Assembly: GCA_037447655.1 (NCBI GenBank)
Contig: JBBHKE010000054.1
Span: 21,005-85,004 of the forward strand
Direction: 5' to 3'
From: Zygnema cylindricum
Taxonomy: Eukaryota > Streptophyta > Zygnematophyceae > Zygnematales > Zygnemataceae
Length of the DNA: 64,000 bases
The position numbers and the translations under genes were made by a program. This document shows positions 23,081 to 34,600 of the stretch, piece by piece. Numbering within the stretch: position 1 is the stretch's first letter; every line of letters starts with the position of its first letter. Below the pieces are notes generated by a model. It made no database searches, had not been told where the DNA came from, and saw nothing but the letters and a program-made list of their open reading frames with translations.

Positions 23081-24081
23081 TGCAATTCTGTCCTCCATTG
23101 GACTACAGAATTAAAGAAGCCTCTAGATAGTTTTTAACTAACCCACTTTTAGCCGCAACCACTACTACCCAAGCAAACAAAGTGATAGTTTGACAGCACA
23201 TTTGTGCAGCTTGGACTCCCTTAAGTCCGTAGCAAAAAGAATCACTAAAAACGGCCAACCAGTTGATTAGTTATGAGTGGGCAAAAATGCCAATTTATAC
23301 AAAACTCTCAAATGGAGAGGTGACTGTCTAAAAAAACGCTAAGTCCTAATCCCTTTCAGAAACCCTATCTATTGCAGTACGAACCAATAAAATAATTGTA
23401 CAATACAGAAAGGTACTACGGCCGATGTTCTTTCTGTACGGCCTGTGTAGAACAAGGCCATTGAGTGGACGCGTGTCAACCTATTACTCGTTCGTACGTT
23501 CCCCGGAATTCTTACGACCAAATGGTATCCCTCCACGTGGCGCCAGGTCATGCCACGTCCAAAAAAGCCAAAGTGACCATTTCGGGATCCCGGCAGCGAT
23601 ATATGTCGTTGGATTAAATTCGACATTGAATGTTAGCCGTCGAAACAAATGTCTGGTTCATTTGTTTCGTGCGGAATGACGTTCGCAATGAATATTAACT
23701 AGTTTTATGTTTCTTAATTCATAACTTAGTTGATCGGTTTCAATATTATACTACAGTTTAAATATTTATCAAACCCTATGTATTTTAACGAACTTCTACG
23801 ACAAACCGCTTAGAGCTGACGGCTACGCCTGGCTCTGCTGGTCGGAGGTTCGAGTCTCGCCGGACTCAACCTTTTGTTAGGAGTTGTCTTAAGTCACTCT
23901 TTAGTCGTGCCTGTGGAACTAAGGCAGCCATGGCTCAACCACCTTCTCTATCCTTCAATGACTACAACAAGTATGGTGGGTAGAGAAAGGAGGAGGAGGC
24001 AGGCTGTCCGTCTTTCCTTTTTCCTATTTTGTTGACCTATTTAGACCTAGAAAATATTATATAAATCTATTAATTTCAACA
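23081..24081 (-). repeat. F4 solo LTR, minus orientation, 1001 bp
   Basis: The ends match the F4 copy at 14620-15640 (TGCAATTCTG ... TTTCAACA). It is flanked by the exact duplication ATAGG (23076-23080 and 24082-24086). Its gag-start hairpin is perfect: AATTCTGT..ACAGAATT. The antisense module has a near-canonical B-box GGTTCGAGTCT at 23847-23857 and TTTT at 23872-23875. Confidence 0.9.
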
Positions 24082-24086
24082 ATAGG

Positions 24087-24724
24087 TAGTCTGCTTTATT
24101 TCATCAATTGTATTAGACCCAAAATAGCTGCACCAATAAGGGTCCTCGGTAAGAGTCTTAATCATCCCATAAAGAAAGATTACGAGGCAGCCAAGAGGGT
24201 CATGAGATATCTGATAGGAACTAGGGATCTTTGGTTGCATTTGAGAGGGGAGAATACTGACATCACCACTTGGAGTGATGTCAACCATAGGGATGCTTCT
24301 ATGAGGAGGTGTACATCTGGATATGTTCTGTATGTGGGAAATCGTGCTTGCTGTTGGAGCAATTAGCAATAAAAGGTGGTTGCTCAGTCCACTATGAAGG
24401 TTGAGTACATGGCCTCTTGTTATGATGTCAAAGAGGTAATGTGGGTGAAGTCTCTTTTGCAAGAACTTGGTTCATGAAGGTTGGTGTTCAAAATTGTTTT
24501 GTGATAACCAAGTTGCCATTGCAATCGCATCTAATCCAAAACAATATTTCAAAGCAAAGCACATGCATATAAGGCTGAGCTTTGTGAGAGAAAAGGTTGA
24601 GAACAAAATTGTGAGTTTGGAGTATAAAGCACATAAGGAAATGGTGGCAGATATAATGACATAGCCAGTTCCATCTCCGAAACTAAAATTTTGTAAAGAA
24701 AACAGTGGGTTAAAAGAAAAATGA
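24087..24724 (+). pseudogene. F3 RNase H remnant
   Basis: Continues the F3 pol: DLWLHLRGENTDITTWSD near 24230, RRCTSGYVLYVGN, a CWSN-like tail motif, then CDNQVAIAIASNPKQYFKAK near 24500 and a decayed terminal MTKP-type motif. It contains stops (24365, 24662) and a frameshift. RNase H degrades the RNA of the cDNA hybrid in this family. Confidence 0.8.
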
Positions 24725-24741
24725 CTAGAAAATAAAGGCAG

Positions 24742-25752
24742 TGTTGAAATATGGGTTTTATTGTATTTTATAGGTCAAGGTGTAGGAAAATAAAAAGGTC
24801 TCATTTGGAAGTAAGACTCTTCTTTCCTTCTCTCTAGTCCCCATACTTGATGTAGTCACTGAAGATCGGAGAGAGAGAGATACAGTCATGGCTACCTGAG
24901 TAAGCTAGAAAGAGATAGGGAGATCAGCCCCTTAGCAAAAAACTAACGGACCAAGGATTTGATCCTAGTCCCTATAGACTGCCAGATTAGCCAGCTGGCT
25001 TATCCGATAGTCTAGTACTTAGTGCTAGCCTAAATAGGATTTGATAGCTATATAAAGAGAAACCAGTGGATTAGGTCAATTTTTTGAATTATGAGATTGT
25101 AATCATAGATTCACACATAAAACGTGTTGACCGCACGGAAACATATACGGCCGCACGAAATTCAGTGGTGCAGACACTTAATTTCGACGTCACAAATTAA
25201 AAATTAGCTAAAATCACATACCAACCGCCATTGCAGAATGGTCCTTTTGGCTGCTTGCGGTGGCACGTCACCAGACGCCACGTGGCAACCAATCAGCCGT
25301 TTGCAAAATTTGCGGGAAACCCAAAGACAAGATTCAAAGTGACGCCCATCCTCTCCATGGCCATGTCGTACAATGGTCGTACAAAAAGTACGTCGGCGGT
25401 AGTACCTTCTTGTACTATACACTCATTTGATTGGTTTTGTAACTCAAGACTATGGGGTTTAGAGAGGGGTTTTGGACTAAGAGAATTTTGGGTAGGTAGC
25501 CGCCTCTCTCCCAGGGAGCTTGTATAAAAACTGACATCTTTGCCTTTATATAATTAATCGTCTATTGGGCGTTTTGAGCAATTCTTTAGCATTAGGCTCA
25601 TGGGAGTCCAACCTTCACATGGGTGAAGGCAGTTAGAGTCATTGCATGCCAATGTGGCAGTTTTTCGAAGAGGAAGGGAGGCATTTAAAATTATCATAGA
25701 GGCTTCAAGCAAGCTTCATATTATGTGTACCAATAGAGGTCACATAATTGCA
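24742..25752 (+). repeat. F3 3' LTR, 1011 bp
   Basis: Starts TGTTGAAATATGGG and ends CACATAATTGCA, followed by the duplication GTTAG. It lacks the MITE of the 5' LTR and so shows the empty site. Its terminal hairpin reads ATTATGTG..CACATAAT, a perfect stem different from that of other families. The gag ATG is mutated to ATA. Confidence 0.88.
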
Positions 25753-25757
25753 GTTAG

Positions 25758-27497
25758 CACAGGGTAGCATAGACTGCGTACTGTTAGATAGGGGGTTTTG
25801 TAGGGTTGCATAGGGTTGGGCAAGTTCCGTACAGAGTTCCTCGGGCGAGTGAACATACGGTAATGTATTATACGACAATACCGACGCGACTTGAATAATA
25901 ATCTAAAACTGCGTAGAATCTAATGCATAAAAGACAATCTAATTGATTACAATTGTAGCACCCACATTCTGTTGGATATCCGAAAAGGATCTGCCACGTC
26001 AGGTTGTTTAGTCCCGGAACAATTAATGCAATTGAACGCAAACATGAGGAAACCCTTTCAAAACTGTACGGGACTCTACGGCAATGTCACAGTGGTGGGA
26101 GCAGCCCCGGAACAATCAATGCAATTGAATGCAAACATGAGGAAACCCTTTCAAAACTGTACGGGACTCTACGGCAATAGCACAGGGGTGGGAGGCGTCG
26201 GTCGGTTTTTTTTTTGCAAGCTATGCCAAAAACATTGGGAAGTTGCCTAGAGGATTTTCAAACACCTCAAGCTCACCATTAATTACAAGCTCATTTTGGG
26301 TGGAAAGCAGCTCAATTTTGTCACTTCTTTTTTCCGTCATTTTCGAATTCAACATCGTTTTTTCATGTCATAATGTCGGTTACGTCACGGGAATGGTCAC
26401 ATTCTACCATCTTAAGTCTGAAAACCTCAAAAATTCAATTGTATATCATGTGAAGCGACAAACAATAATCGACTTATTCTCACAAGTTTATTCAGTCGAT
26501 AAAAAACAAAAAAGTGTCGTTATATTTATCTTTGCTGCGCAGATGTTGCAGATAACTACATCTTTTGTTTTATATTTAACGTTTTTGATTCTGTGTTATG
26601 CGATGATGTCGTAAGTTTTTGCCGATATCAACATCACATGTCGTCAAACTCATGACTTAGTTTTTTAATAAAGTCACGTATGACCTTAACTTGTAGTCAG
26701 CCACATTCTGCGAACATGGAAAGATAACCTTGTTAAGCGCAAAATGTCTCCGTTCTCAAAACATTAACTATGTTTAAGCCTCTTTCAGTCCGCAAAACAT
26801 CAATACTATTTAGCACAATGTTATACTAATAATAATTAGCGTTATTTTGTCGCGCAATCAGTTTTTTTTTTTTGCCGGGTGGTCATGTTTTTTATATATT
26901 GTCGCCATGGATTTCGCGATTTTTTCAAAGTTTGTCATTAGATGCGTATGTGACAGGCACTCGGTTTGGTTTTTTTTGGGCAATTTTTTTTCTGGTCGTC
27001 GCTGCCACTGCGCTTAGTTCTGCGATTATTTTGACGTTTGTATTTGGTTGCGTGAGTGTCAAGTTATTAGTTCTTTGCTTATGGCACGTCATACGGCAAC
27101 GTCCTAGTATAATTTATGCATAGAAAAGGAATTAACCAACTAACAACAATACGGTGTGTGACATAACAGAGGCATTTAATTGGTTTTTGTAGCTTGATAA
27201 AAGTTCGAGTGCAAACTGTCATCGCCATCGTTTTACAAACATGCCATATCGCATAAGTCAGCAACGTATCGTAGAGCCACGTGGCATTCGAAAATGTGAA
27301 TACATCGGATCGCGGCATGGTATTGCGGATCATCTGACGGGATTCAACGACGTATCAAGATATTTTTTGGTCACGTTATTAAACGTTTTTGCAAAGGAAA
27401 CACGTTTAAACCCTTGGAGCACTTTCTTAAACAATTTTATGTGCGGGTACTCACCAAATTTTACTAGTTCTTATAACGTTTTTTTGAGGTTTCAAGC
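25758..27497. other. Sequence between the F3 element and the next TIR element
   Basis: Starts with the resumed TAGGGTTGCATAGGG repeat field (to about 25860), then the 93-bp tandem repeat. From 26250 to 27497 it is AT-rich with no recognisable gene or repeat ends. The open frames here are short and lack conserved motifs. Confidence 0.35.
26014..26199 (+). repeat. Two tandem 93-bp repeats, open in one frame
   Basis: Two copies with a 93-bp period and few differences. As the period is divisible by three, an open frame from about 25972 reads a 31-residue unit twice (PEQLMQLNANMRKPFQNC and PEQSMQLNANMRKPFQNC), then ends shortly after at 26248-26250. Differences fall partly at third positions. No known domain. 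It could be a coding repeat or a chance open frame. Confidence 0.6.
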
Positions 27498-27500
27498 GTA

Positions 27501-29471
27501 GGGGTACATCCCCATGTTATTGTAGGTGAGCAAACTTACTTAGTACTTTAACGCTGAATCTACGTACACGATTTTCAAGTGTCCCAATATGTAACAATAA
27601 AATCGTTACTTAGGGTGCAATAATTGTAAACGTCGGCAATGTTCTTGACGGCTATCAACGTCTCTAATTTGTCTTGGCGCACCCTAATTTTTAAAAAAAA
27701 TTGAAGCGTCGCAAGTCACATCGTAATCTTTGAAACGATTTCGTATGTCGCATGCCTTTGCGTGACACCGTAGACGTGTAGCCTCGCAGCCATGGATGTA
27801 CAATATTCCTTTGCGTTTGCCTCTCATGTCCGGTTGCCATGAATGGAAATATATTTCTTTAGGCCCTTTGTAGATTTTTCACCTTTCCGTGATATGGCAC
27901 TGCAACCTCAAACCCCTGCAAAAAAAAACCAGACAAGATGCAAGCAGACAAAAACGAAAGATGCAAGCGGACAAAAACGAACAGCCCGGTACTTTTTCTT
28001 TGTAAAAAACTTTTGAAAAACTTTCACACGTGAGAATATGTTTTCCTATCGGCGAAAGTGGTTCTACTTCATTCAAAACACGTCGTCGATGTGTTTTAAG
28101 ATAAGTTGGAAGGTGACATGACATTGGGTCGAAAAAACACAAGACGACAACTTTTCATACATTCTAAGGTCGAGGATTGTTGATATTTGAGTATTTTCTA
28201 GGTCTTTATAGAAAAAGAGCAAAGGCAGTGTGTCCCTGACTCCCTTCTCCAAGCCCCCACACTTGTTGTAGTCACTGAAGGCTTGATAGGGAGCTGTAAC
28301 CATGGCTGCCTAAGCTCACTAGAGAAGACAGGGGGTAGATTAGGTAGATTTACCAAAAGGTACTTGACAGATCCAGGAATTAATCCTGGTACCTGCCGTC
28401 CGTTAAGTTACCGTAGCCGTTAGATCTAACCGTTAAGTCTAGGACTAATGTTATGATAAATACGGTTTGAAAAATATATAAATTGTTACACATAGACTAA
28501 TTCGTTAAACGGGGAATAAATACTTAGTGCATAGATACAGTTTGATTTTGTACGGAGTACGGTATGGGGACGGAATGGATATCGCGCATTTGTTTCGATA
28601 GCGAAACAAAAACCGCGCGTCTAATTTCAGCGACTAGGATTACAGCCGGTTTTGATCGGACGGCCGCGATAGGCGCCGCGATCATGGAAGAGGTACTTTT
28701 GGCGTTTTATGGTCTTTGCCACGTCAAATGACACGTGGCGTGATAACATTGGATTACGGGAGCTCTGGAGACTACGGGAAAAAATCCCGATTTGACAAGT
28801 CTCGACATTTTGGCCATGTTGTACAATGGCCGTACAGAAAGTACATCAGCACCTGTACTTTCTGTACAACACAGTAATTTGATTGGTGCCGTACTTCAGT
28901 AGATAGAGTTTTAGAGGGGGAATAGGACTCAGAAAATTTTGGGTAGGTAGCTGCCTCTTCTAGAGAACACCTTGTATAAATGGCAAACTTTGGCTTGCCA
29001 TAATTATCAATTTACTTGACCATTTTCAGTGATTCTTTTTGCTGCGGACTCAAGGGAGTCTAAGCTACACATGGGTGTAGTGGGTCAGAGTTTTTGTCTG
29101 CCATGGTGGCTGCATTTCTAAGGGAAAGTCAAAGTGGGTGAATGTGTCCAAATCTCATATTCTAACTTTGCATTCTGTGGTGGAACTGAGCACACAGTAA
29201 GTGTTATTTCATAGGGGTGAATCTATATTGGGTTTTTGTCAAGGGGTCACTCATTTGGATTTATATCATGTTAGGAGTTGGTACTATCTAGATTAGCTTC
29301 TTTGGATCTGCCTACTCCGAGGGCCAATGGAGGTCTCACAGTTTCAAGGATGACGCAAATTGTACTCTACAATTTTGCGATTTATTTGTACGGTTGCAAC
29401 TTTAGCGGTTCGGCGCTAAATTTTAAAAGAAAGGGACAAAAAAAAATACGTAGCCACATAGGGTCGTACCC
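27501..29471. mobile_element. GGG-ended TIR element (Harbinger-like), split by a solo LTR
   Basis: Left end GGGGTACATCCCCATG, right end GGGTCGTACCC followed by TAA. The interior near both ends matches the element at 49664-51153 (for example the TGTCAACG/GTATACG blocks and GCCACATAGGG). Without the F2 solo LTR at 28178-29346 it is about 800 bp. The left flank is GTA where TAA or TTA is expected. No transposase frame seen: non-autonomous. Confidence 0.65.
28178..29346 (+). repeat. F2 solo LTR, 1169 bp, with exact target duplication
   Basis: TGTTGATATTTGAG ... CACAGTTTCA, flanked by AGGAT at 28173-28177 and 29347-29351. Removing it restores the sequence seen in the related DNA element near 50280. 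This fixes the LTR 3' end and shows that ATGGAGGTCTCACAGTTTCA, the gag start, is part of the LTR. It has TATAAA at 28975-28980, the invariant loop at 28261-28279, and a 14-bp inverted repeat GTACAGAAAGTACA / TGTACTTTCTGTAC at 28832-28867. Confidence 0.92.
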
Positions 29472-29701
29472 TAACAAAACGAGAAGGTGCCACTAGTTGT
29501 ACGGAAATAATTGCTAGCAGTTGTTATATGGCCGAGTATGTGAACTAAATTGATGGAGAACGGTATAAAGTGCAACTCAAAAACCGGCTTGACATAAAAA
29601 AGCAGAAGTGTGAAAGAAAAGTTTTTATTGCAAAAATTGTGATGGCAAAACCATCTGTGTACAAAAGGGGTAAAACTGAAAAAATCATTTGGGGTACTAC
29701 A

Positions 29702-30582
29702 TGTTATTCTGTGACCACTACACCAACTGAAGATGAGGATGATGCTGGAGTAGTCATCACAAAATTCATATAAGCAAGAAGCTCTCACAGATGCTCATAA
29801 AATTACACACAACTTTGGAACACAGCCAAAGATTATTTAGGCAACCAAATGGCCTACAAATATGACACAACGCAGATAATACACAAAGAAATACAAGTGC
29901 AAATTTACATAGAAATCTGCACACAGATCTGAGAAATATTCTCAGTCAAAGATATCAAAAATATCACAGCATAATTTTGATACAACAAGTTCCTAATTTT
30001 GAAATGCTTAGGTCCTTTATTTATACCTAAAAGATCTATTCTTCTAGAAGCTAGTAGCTACTCACTATCCTACCTAAACAAGGAAGACATATCAGCCATA
30101 CATCAATAATATCTACTGTCTGAAAGGAGGATACCTGAAAATGTCAAGGTATGTCATACAGAATGAATCTGAACTGAGACACTAATCAAACAAAACACGC
30201 TTCTGTACAAACTAGAGATAAGTAACGTCACAGTACACCATGTACAACACGTCAGATAATTGCAGACGTGGTCTAGGATGACCACCTTCCGTCGAAAGCA
30301 AATTTTCACCGTCCATCATTACGAAGTTTCCTTCAAGATGAAACTTTTTTGTGACACCTCGGTCTTTATGGTAAGTCTGAATAGTACGAACGGATCTTTG
30401 TAAAGTGTCTCATTTACCGACGCGTGTCCTTAAGTGTGTCACAATGTGAACTCACTCACTCTTCACTGTAACATTTATTCTGGTACATATTGAGCCAAAC
30501 TTTCACAAGATATTCTAAGTACTGAGACACACACTCCCTTCACTTATGAAGATTAGTGAGGACTAAAGCTTTCAAAACAACA
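29702..30582 (-). repeat. F7 3' LTR, 881 bp
   Basis: Plus-strand ends TGTTATTCTG and AAACAACA. It is followed by CTCCCCT, the complement of a polypurine tract. It matches the LTR at 45192-46086 closely along its length. It contains the copied 5' end of gag (29702-29760). Confidence 0.9.
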
Positions 30583-30607
30583 CTCCCCTAAAGCTTTAGA
30601 CTCTACT

Positions 30608-31657
30608 TGTAACTCTGAAACCTCCATAAGTCCTCAGAGTGGACAGCTTCCAAAAAGCCTCTAGGATAATCCTGATCCCTTTGTGTTTAAGCAAAAATAA
30701 CTGCCACCTTGGCAGACAAAAACGCTGACCATCTTCACCCATGTGAAGACAAGACTCCCTTGAGTCGATAGCAAAAAGAATCTTTGAATTTGCTCCCCTG
30801 AGCAGTAAGTTATGGAGGGTCAAAGTTGACCTTTTGTACAGAAGCTCTCTGGGAGAGAGGGTCCTATCTTCTAATTTTTCTAAGTCCTATCTCTCTCACA
30901 AACTCTATCTACTGATGTACGGAACCAATCAGAATTGAGTTCCGTACGCAAAAGTACAACTGCCGGTGTACTTTATGTACGGACATTGTACGACATGGCC
31001 AAAATGTCGACACATGTCAAATCCGGATTCGGTGCCATAATCTCCGGAGATTCCACAATCCAACGGAATTTCGCCACGTGTCATCCGATGTGGCGATGGC
31101 CACAAACCGCCGAAATCTTTCTTCGCGATCTCGGCGCTAATCTCGGCCGTCCGATTAAAGTCGACTTTAATCGTAGCCGTAATAAATACATGCGCGGTAT
31201 TTGTTTCATTTACGAAACAAATGCGCGGTACTGATTTGTGTCCGTACTGTAAGTCGTACATTTATATTTTACTGGATCTATGCATCCCGTAATTCATTTC
31301 AGTTAAATGGTTAATCGCACGCATAACCATTTAAATAAATATCAAACACTATAATACGTAATACTACTGCTAGACTTAACGGCTAAGGCTACCGGCTATT
31401 TCCTATCTGACGGCCGGTAGGTACATGGATCAAATCCTACCGCCGCCACATACCTTTTAATTAAATAAATAAACCCTAACATAAAATTCCCGTAAACCTC
31501 AGGATAGCCAAGGTAGCCATGGCTCTAGCTTCCTCTCCAATTTCTCAGTGACTGCGACAAGTTTGAGAGTTGGAGAGAGAAGTTAGAGATAGACTGCCTC
31601 GACTTCTATATTTCTTTTCAGACCTAGAAAATACTAATAAAACCATTAGTTTCTACA
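30608..31657 (-). repeat. F1a 3' LTR, 1050 bp
   Basis: Plus-strand ends TGTAACTCTGAAACC and TTTCTACA. It contains the copied gag ATG (minus strand), the leader hairpins, the inverted W-box pair, the antisense tRNA-like module at 31376-31458 and the conserved 5' loop near 31555. Confidence 0.9.
31376..31458 (+). promoter_or_regulatory. tRNA-like module antisense to the F1a LTR
   Basis: TTAACGGCTAAGG (31376-31388) resembles an A-box region, GGATCAAATCC (31427-31437) a B-box in a T-arm-like hairpin, and TTTT (31455-31458) follows after 17 bp. The same three parts occur in the same order in every F1-F6 LTR. Here the B-box has decayed (GGATCAAATCC for GGTTCGANTCC). Pol III activity is inference. 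Confidence 0.35.
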
Positions 31658-31670
31658 CTCCCCTTATTTT

Positions 31671-34600
31671 CTAGCCAATCTTTAATTTCAGACCACACTT
31701 CTCCCTGGAAAAAATTAGCTTAGGGGAAGGCACAGGTTTGGTCATCATATCTGCTACCATCTCACTATCTGGTCTGTACTCTAAACTGATTATTTTGTTT
31801 TCTACTTTCTCTCTAACAAAGCTGAGTCTGATGTCTATGTGTTTGGCTTTAAAATGGTGTTTAGGATTGGCAGAAATAGCGATTGCTGCCTGATTATCAC
31901 AAAATATTTTCTGCACACCACTCTTAAGGTGACCAAGCTCACCAAGCAAAGACTTGACCCACATCAATTCTTTTACAGCAGAGCAAGAGGCCATATACTC
32001 AGCCTCCATGGTGGACTGAGCAATAACCTTTTGCTGTTTGCTACTCCAACAGCAAGCCCCATCACCCACATATAATACATATCCAGAAGTACATCTCCTC
32101 ATCGGAGCATCACCATAACTGGCATCACTCCAAGTAGTGATGTCAGTATTCTCCCCACCCAAATGCAACCATAGATCTCTAGTTCCTACCAAGTATCTAA
32201 GGACTCTCTTAGCTGCCTCCCAATCCTTCTTAGTGGGAGCATTTAGACTTCTACTCAGCACTCCTAGAGCTGCAGCTAAATCCGGCCGGGTACAATTCAT
32301 AAAATAGATTAGACTTCCCACTACTTGCCTGTAAGGAATAGTCTGCATGAACTTCTGTTCATCAGGAGATAATTCCTCGTCTAAAACTATGACTCCTTCT
32401 TCCTCACTCCCCTCACTTCCCTTCTTCAACTCCATTGGAGTTGTACAACTATTAGCTTTATCCATTTGAAATTTTTCAAGCATGTTCCCTATTGCTTCCT
32501 TTTGAGTCAATCTTATAAATTTCCTTTTTCGGTCTCTCTCTAATTGAATTCCCAAAATATATTTTGCTTCTCCCATATCCTTCATTTCAAATCTCCCCTT
32601 AAGATCGGTTTTCAGTTTATTAATTTTTTCCATTGATTTACTTAAAACAAGCAAATCATCAACATAAATTGCAATAAATATAAAACCTTCCTCATCTTCG
32701 AAAACATAGATTGAGTGATTTGAGCTGATCCGAATATATCCTAGACCGGTAAGAAACTCATCAAGCTTCTTATTCCACTGTCGTGGCGCCTGTTTCAAAC
32801 CATAAAGAGATTTAATCAGCCGGCATACCTTACTCTCCTCTCCTTCTTCCACAAACCCTTCGGGTTGTCGCATGAAGATCTCCTCTTCCAATTCTCCATG
32901 CAAAAAGGTTGTTTTGATGTCCATCGGGTGCACTTCCATGTCTTCCGCCGCCGCTAAACTGAGAAGTATGCGGACGGAGGGAAATCTGACCACCGGGGCA
33001 AAGGTTTCCTCGTAGTCAATTCCTTCCTTTTGTGTAAATCCCTTTGCCACTAATCTGGCCTTGTAGCGCTCAATTGTGTTATCTGGGTTCAGTTTTAGTT
33101 TGAAAACCCACTTACAACCGATTGGTTTTTGGTTAGGTGGACAGTCCACCAGCTCCCAAGTATCGGCTGCCATGATTGAAGCCATCTCCTCATTGATGGC
33201 TGTCTTCCACCGGTTTCTTTCTGGACAAGTCATCGCCTCTCCATAAGTTTGAGGTTCATCTTGATGAGATAGTTTAGTTACCTTGTTATTAACCTGTTTT
33301 TCTAGCAGTCTTTTGCTACTTCTCCTCCCCCCCTCAAAATTTGAGGCCGGAATAGATGGTGCTCGTGGATTCTTTCGAACAAACTCGGCTTCTCCCCTAT
33401 CCCTTGATTCCGAATCAATTTCCACCACGTCTTCCGCTTCGAGTAGAGTTGTCACTGGAGTTTCCACAACCGAGTCCTTTTCAGTCTGATTTGTTCCTGC
33501 AAGAATGTCATCTTCTCTAAAACCTGGATAGTTAGGAAGCTCAAAGTCATCGGAATTTTCTGACTCAAATCTGATTTTTACTGACTTCGTATATTTGAAG
33601 GGATCTACAGACTTTCCTTCATCCATAACTACTAGATGCTTTACTAAGATTATATCTTCCCTTTTTAGATCATAAACTCTATATCCTTTAACATCTTCAT
33701 CATATCCTAATAGGTATCTTGGTTTTCCTTTAGGATCTAGCTTCCAATTGGACCGATCAGTATCTAGACTGAACACTTGACTGCCGAAAACCTTTAAGTG
33801 AGATATGTCTGGTTTCCGGCCTGTCCATCTCTCATAAGGTGTTTGATCTTTTATAGCTGAAGTAAGAACTCTATTCTTGAGGTAATTAGCACAGTTCATT
33901 GCTTCTGCCCAAAACCTTTTCCCTATCCTTTTATCTGACAACATAAGTCTAGCACTATCACTTAGTGTTCTATTTAACCTCTCAGCTACCCCATTCTGTT
34001 CAGGATTTTCTGGAACTGTCTTTTGGTGTTGAACCCCATCTTCCCTCAGAAAATCCTCAAACTGGTTAGAAGTATACTCTCCACCATTGTCACTCCTTAC
34101 TCTCTTGATTGGAGTTTCATGGAGTTTTTCGCTCCATGCTTTATATTGTCTAAAACAATCCTCAGCTTCGGACTTGTTTTTCAAAAAATATACCCGGGAA
34201 TACCGAGACCAATCATCAGTTATAGTCATCATAAATCTCTTCCCCCCCGGTGAGGGCACTTTAGCCGGTCCCCAAATATCTGTGTGTACTAGATCTAGAA
34301 TTTTTTCTCCCTTATAGGTGGCTGACTTAGGAAAGGGTAATCTGTGTGCTTTACCTTGAGCACATCCACTACAATCACTTATATCATCACTCTCACTGAA
34401 CTGAATCCCTTCCACCACTCCCATCTTTTTCATCTCTCTTAACTTATCTAGATTCACATGCCCAAGCCTCTTATGCCACATCATAATATCATGAACACCA
34501 GCATAATAAAGTTTCTTCTTTTCATTACTTAAGATCAGCCTAAACATCCCATGGCTACCTTTCTCATCAATGAAATAGACATCATCCTCAAAACTAGCAG

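Larger units (their letters stand above)
3723..25752 (+). mobile_element. F3 Ty1/copia retrotransposon, outermost of a nested stack
   Basis: The 5' LTR is 3723-5378 (enlarged by a MITE) and the 3' LTR 24742-25752. Both start TGTTGAAATATGG and end in TTGCA. The direct duplication GTTAG (3718-3722 and 25753-25757) proves a single insertion. The internal sequence is split into 5379-6400, 21626-23080 and 24082-24741 by an F1b element and an F4 solo LTR. The coding region is heavily mutated. By eye it has also lost most of gag, all of protease and the start of integrase (junction near 5800). It is not functional, and it is the oldest layer of this stack because everything else has inserted into it. 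Confidence 0.9.

Noticed and set aside
27501-29471. Assigning GGG-ended elements to Tc1/mariner with TA duplication
   Set aside because: Better-preserved copies show three-base TAA or TTA on both sides and an empty site that fits TWA.
29570-29773. Open frame crossing the F7 LTR boundary (67 codons, basic N-terminal part) as a host exon
   Set aside because: The frame runs into the LTR, has no splice signals I trust, and the sequence beyond the element at 46087 does not continue it convincingly.
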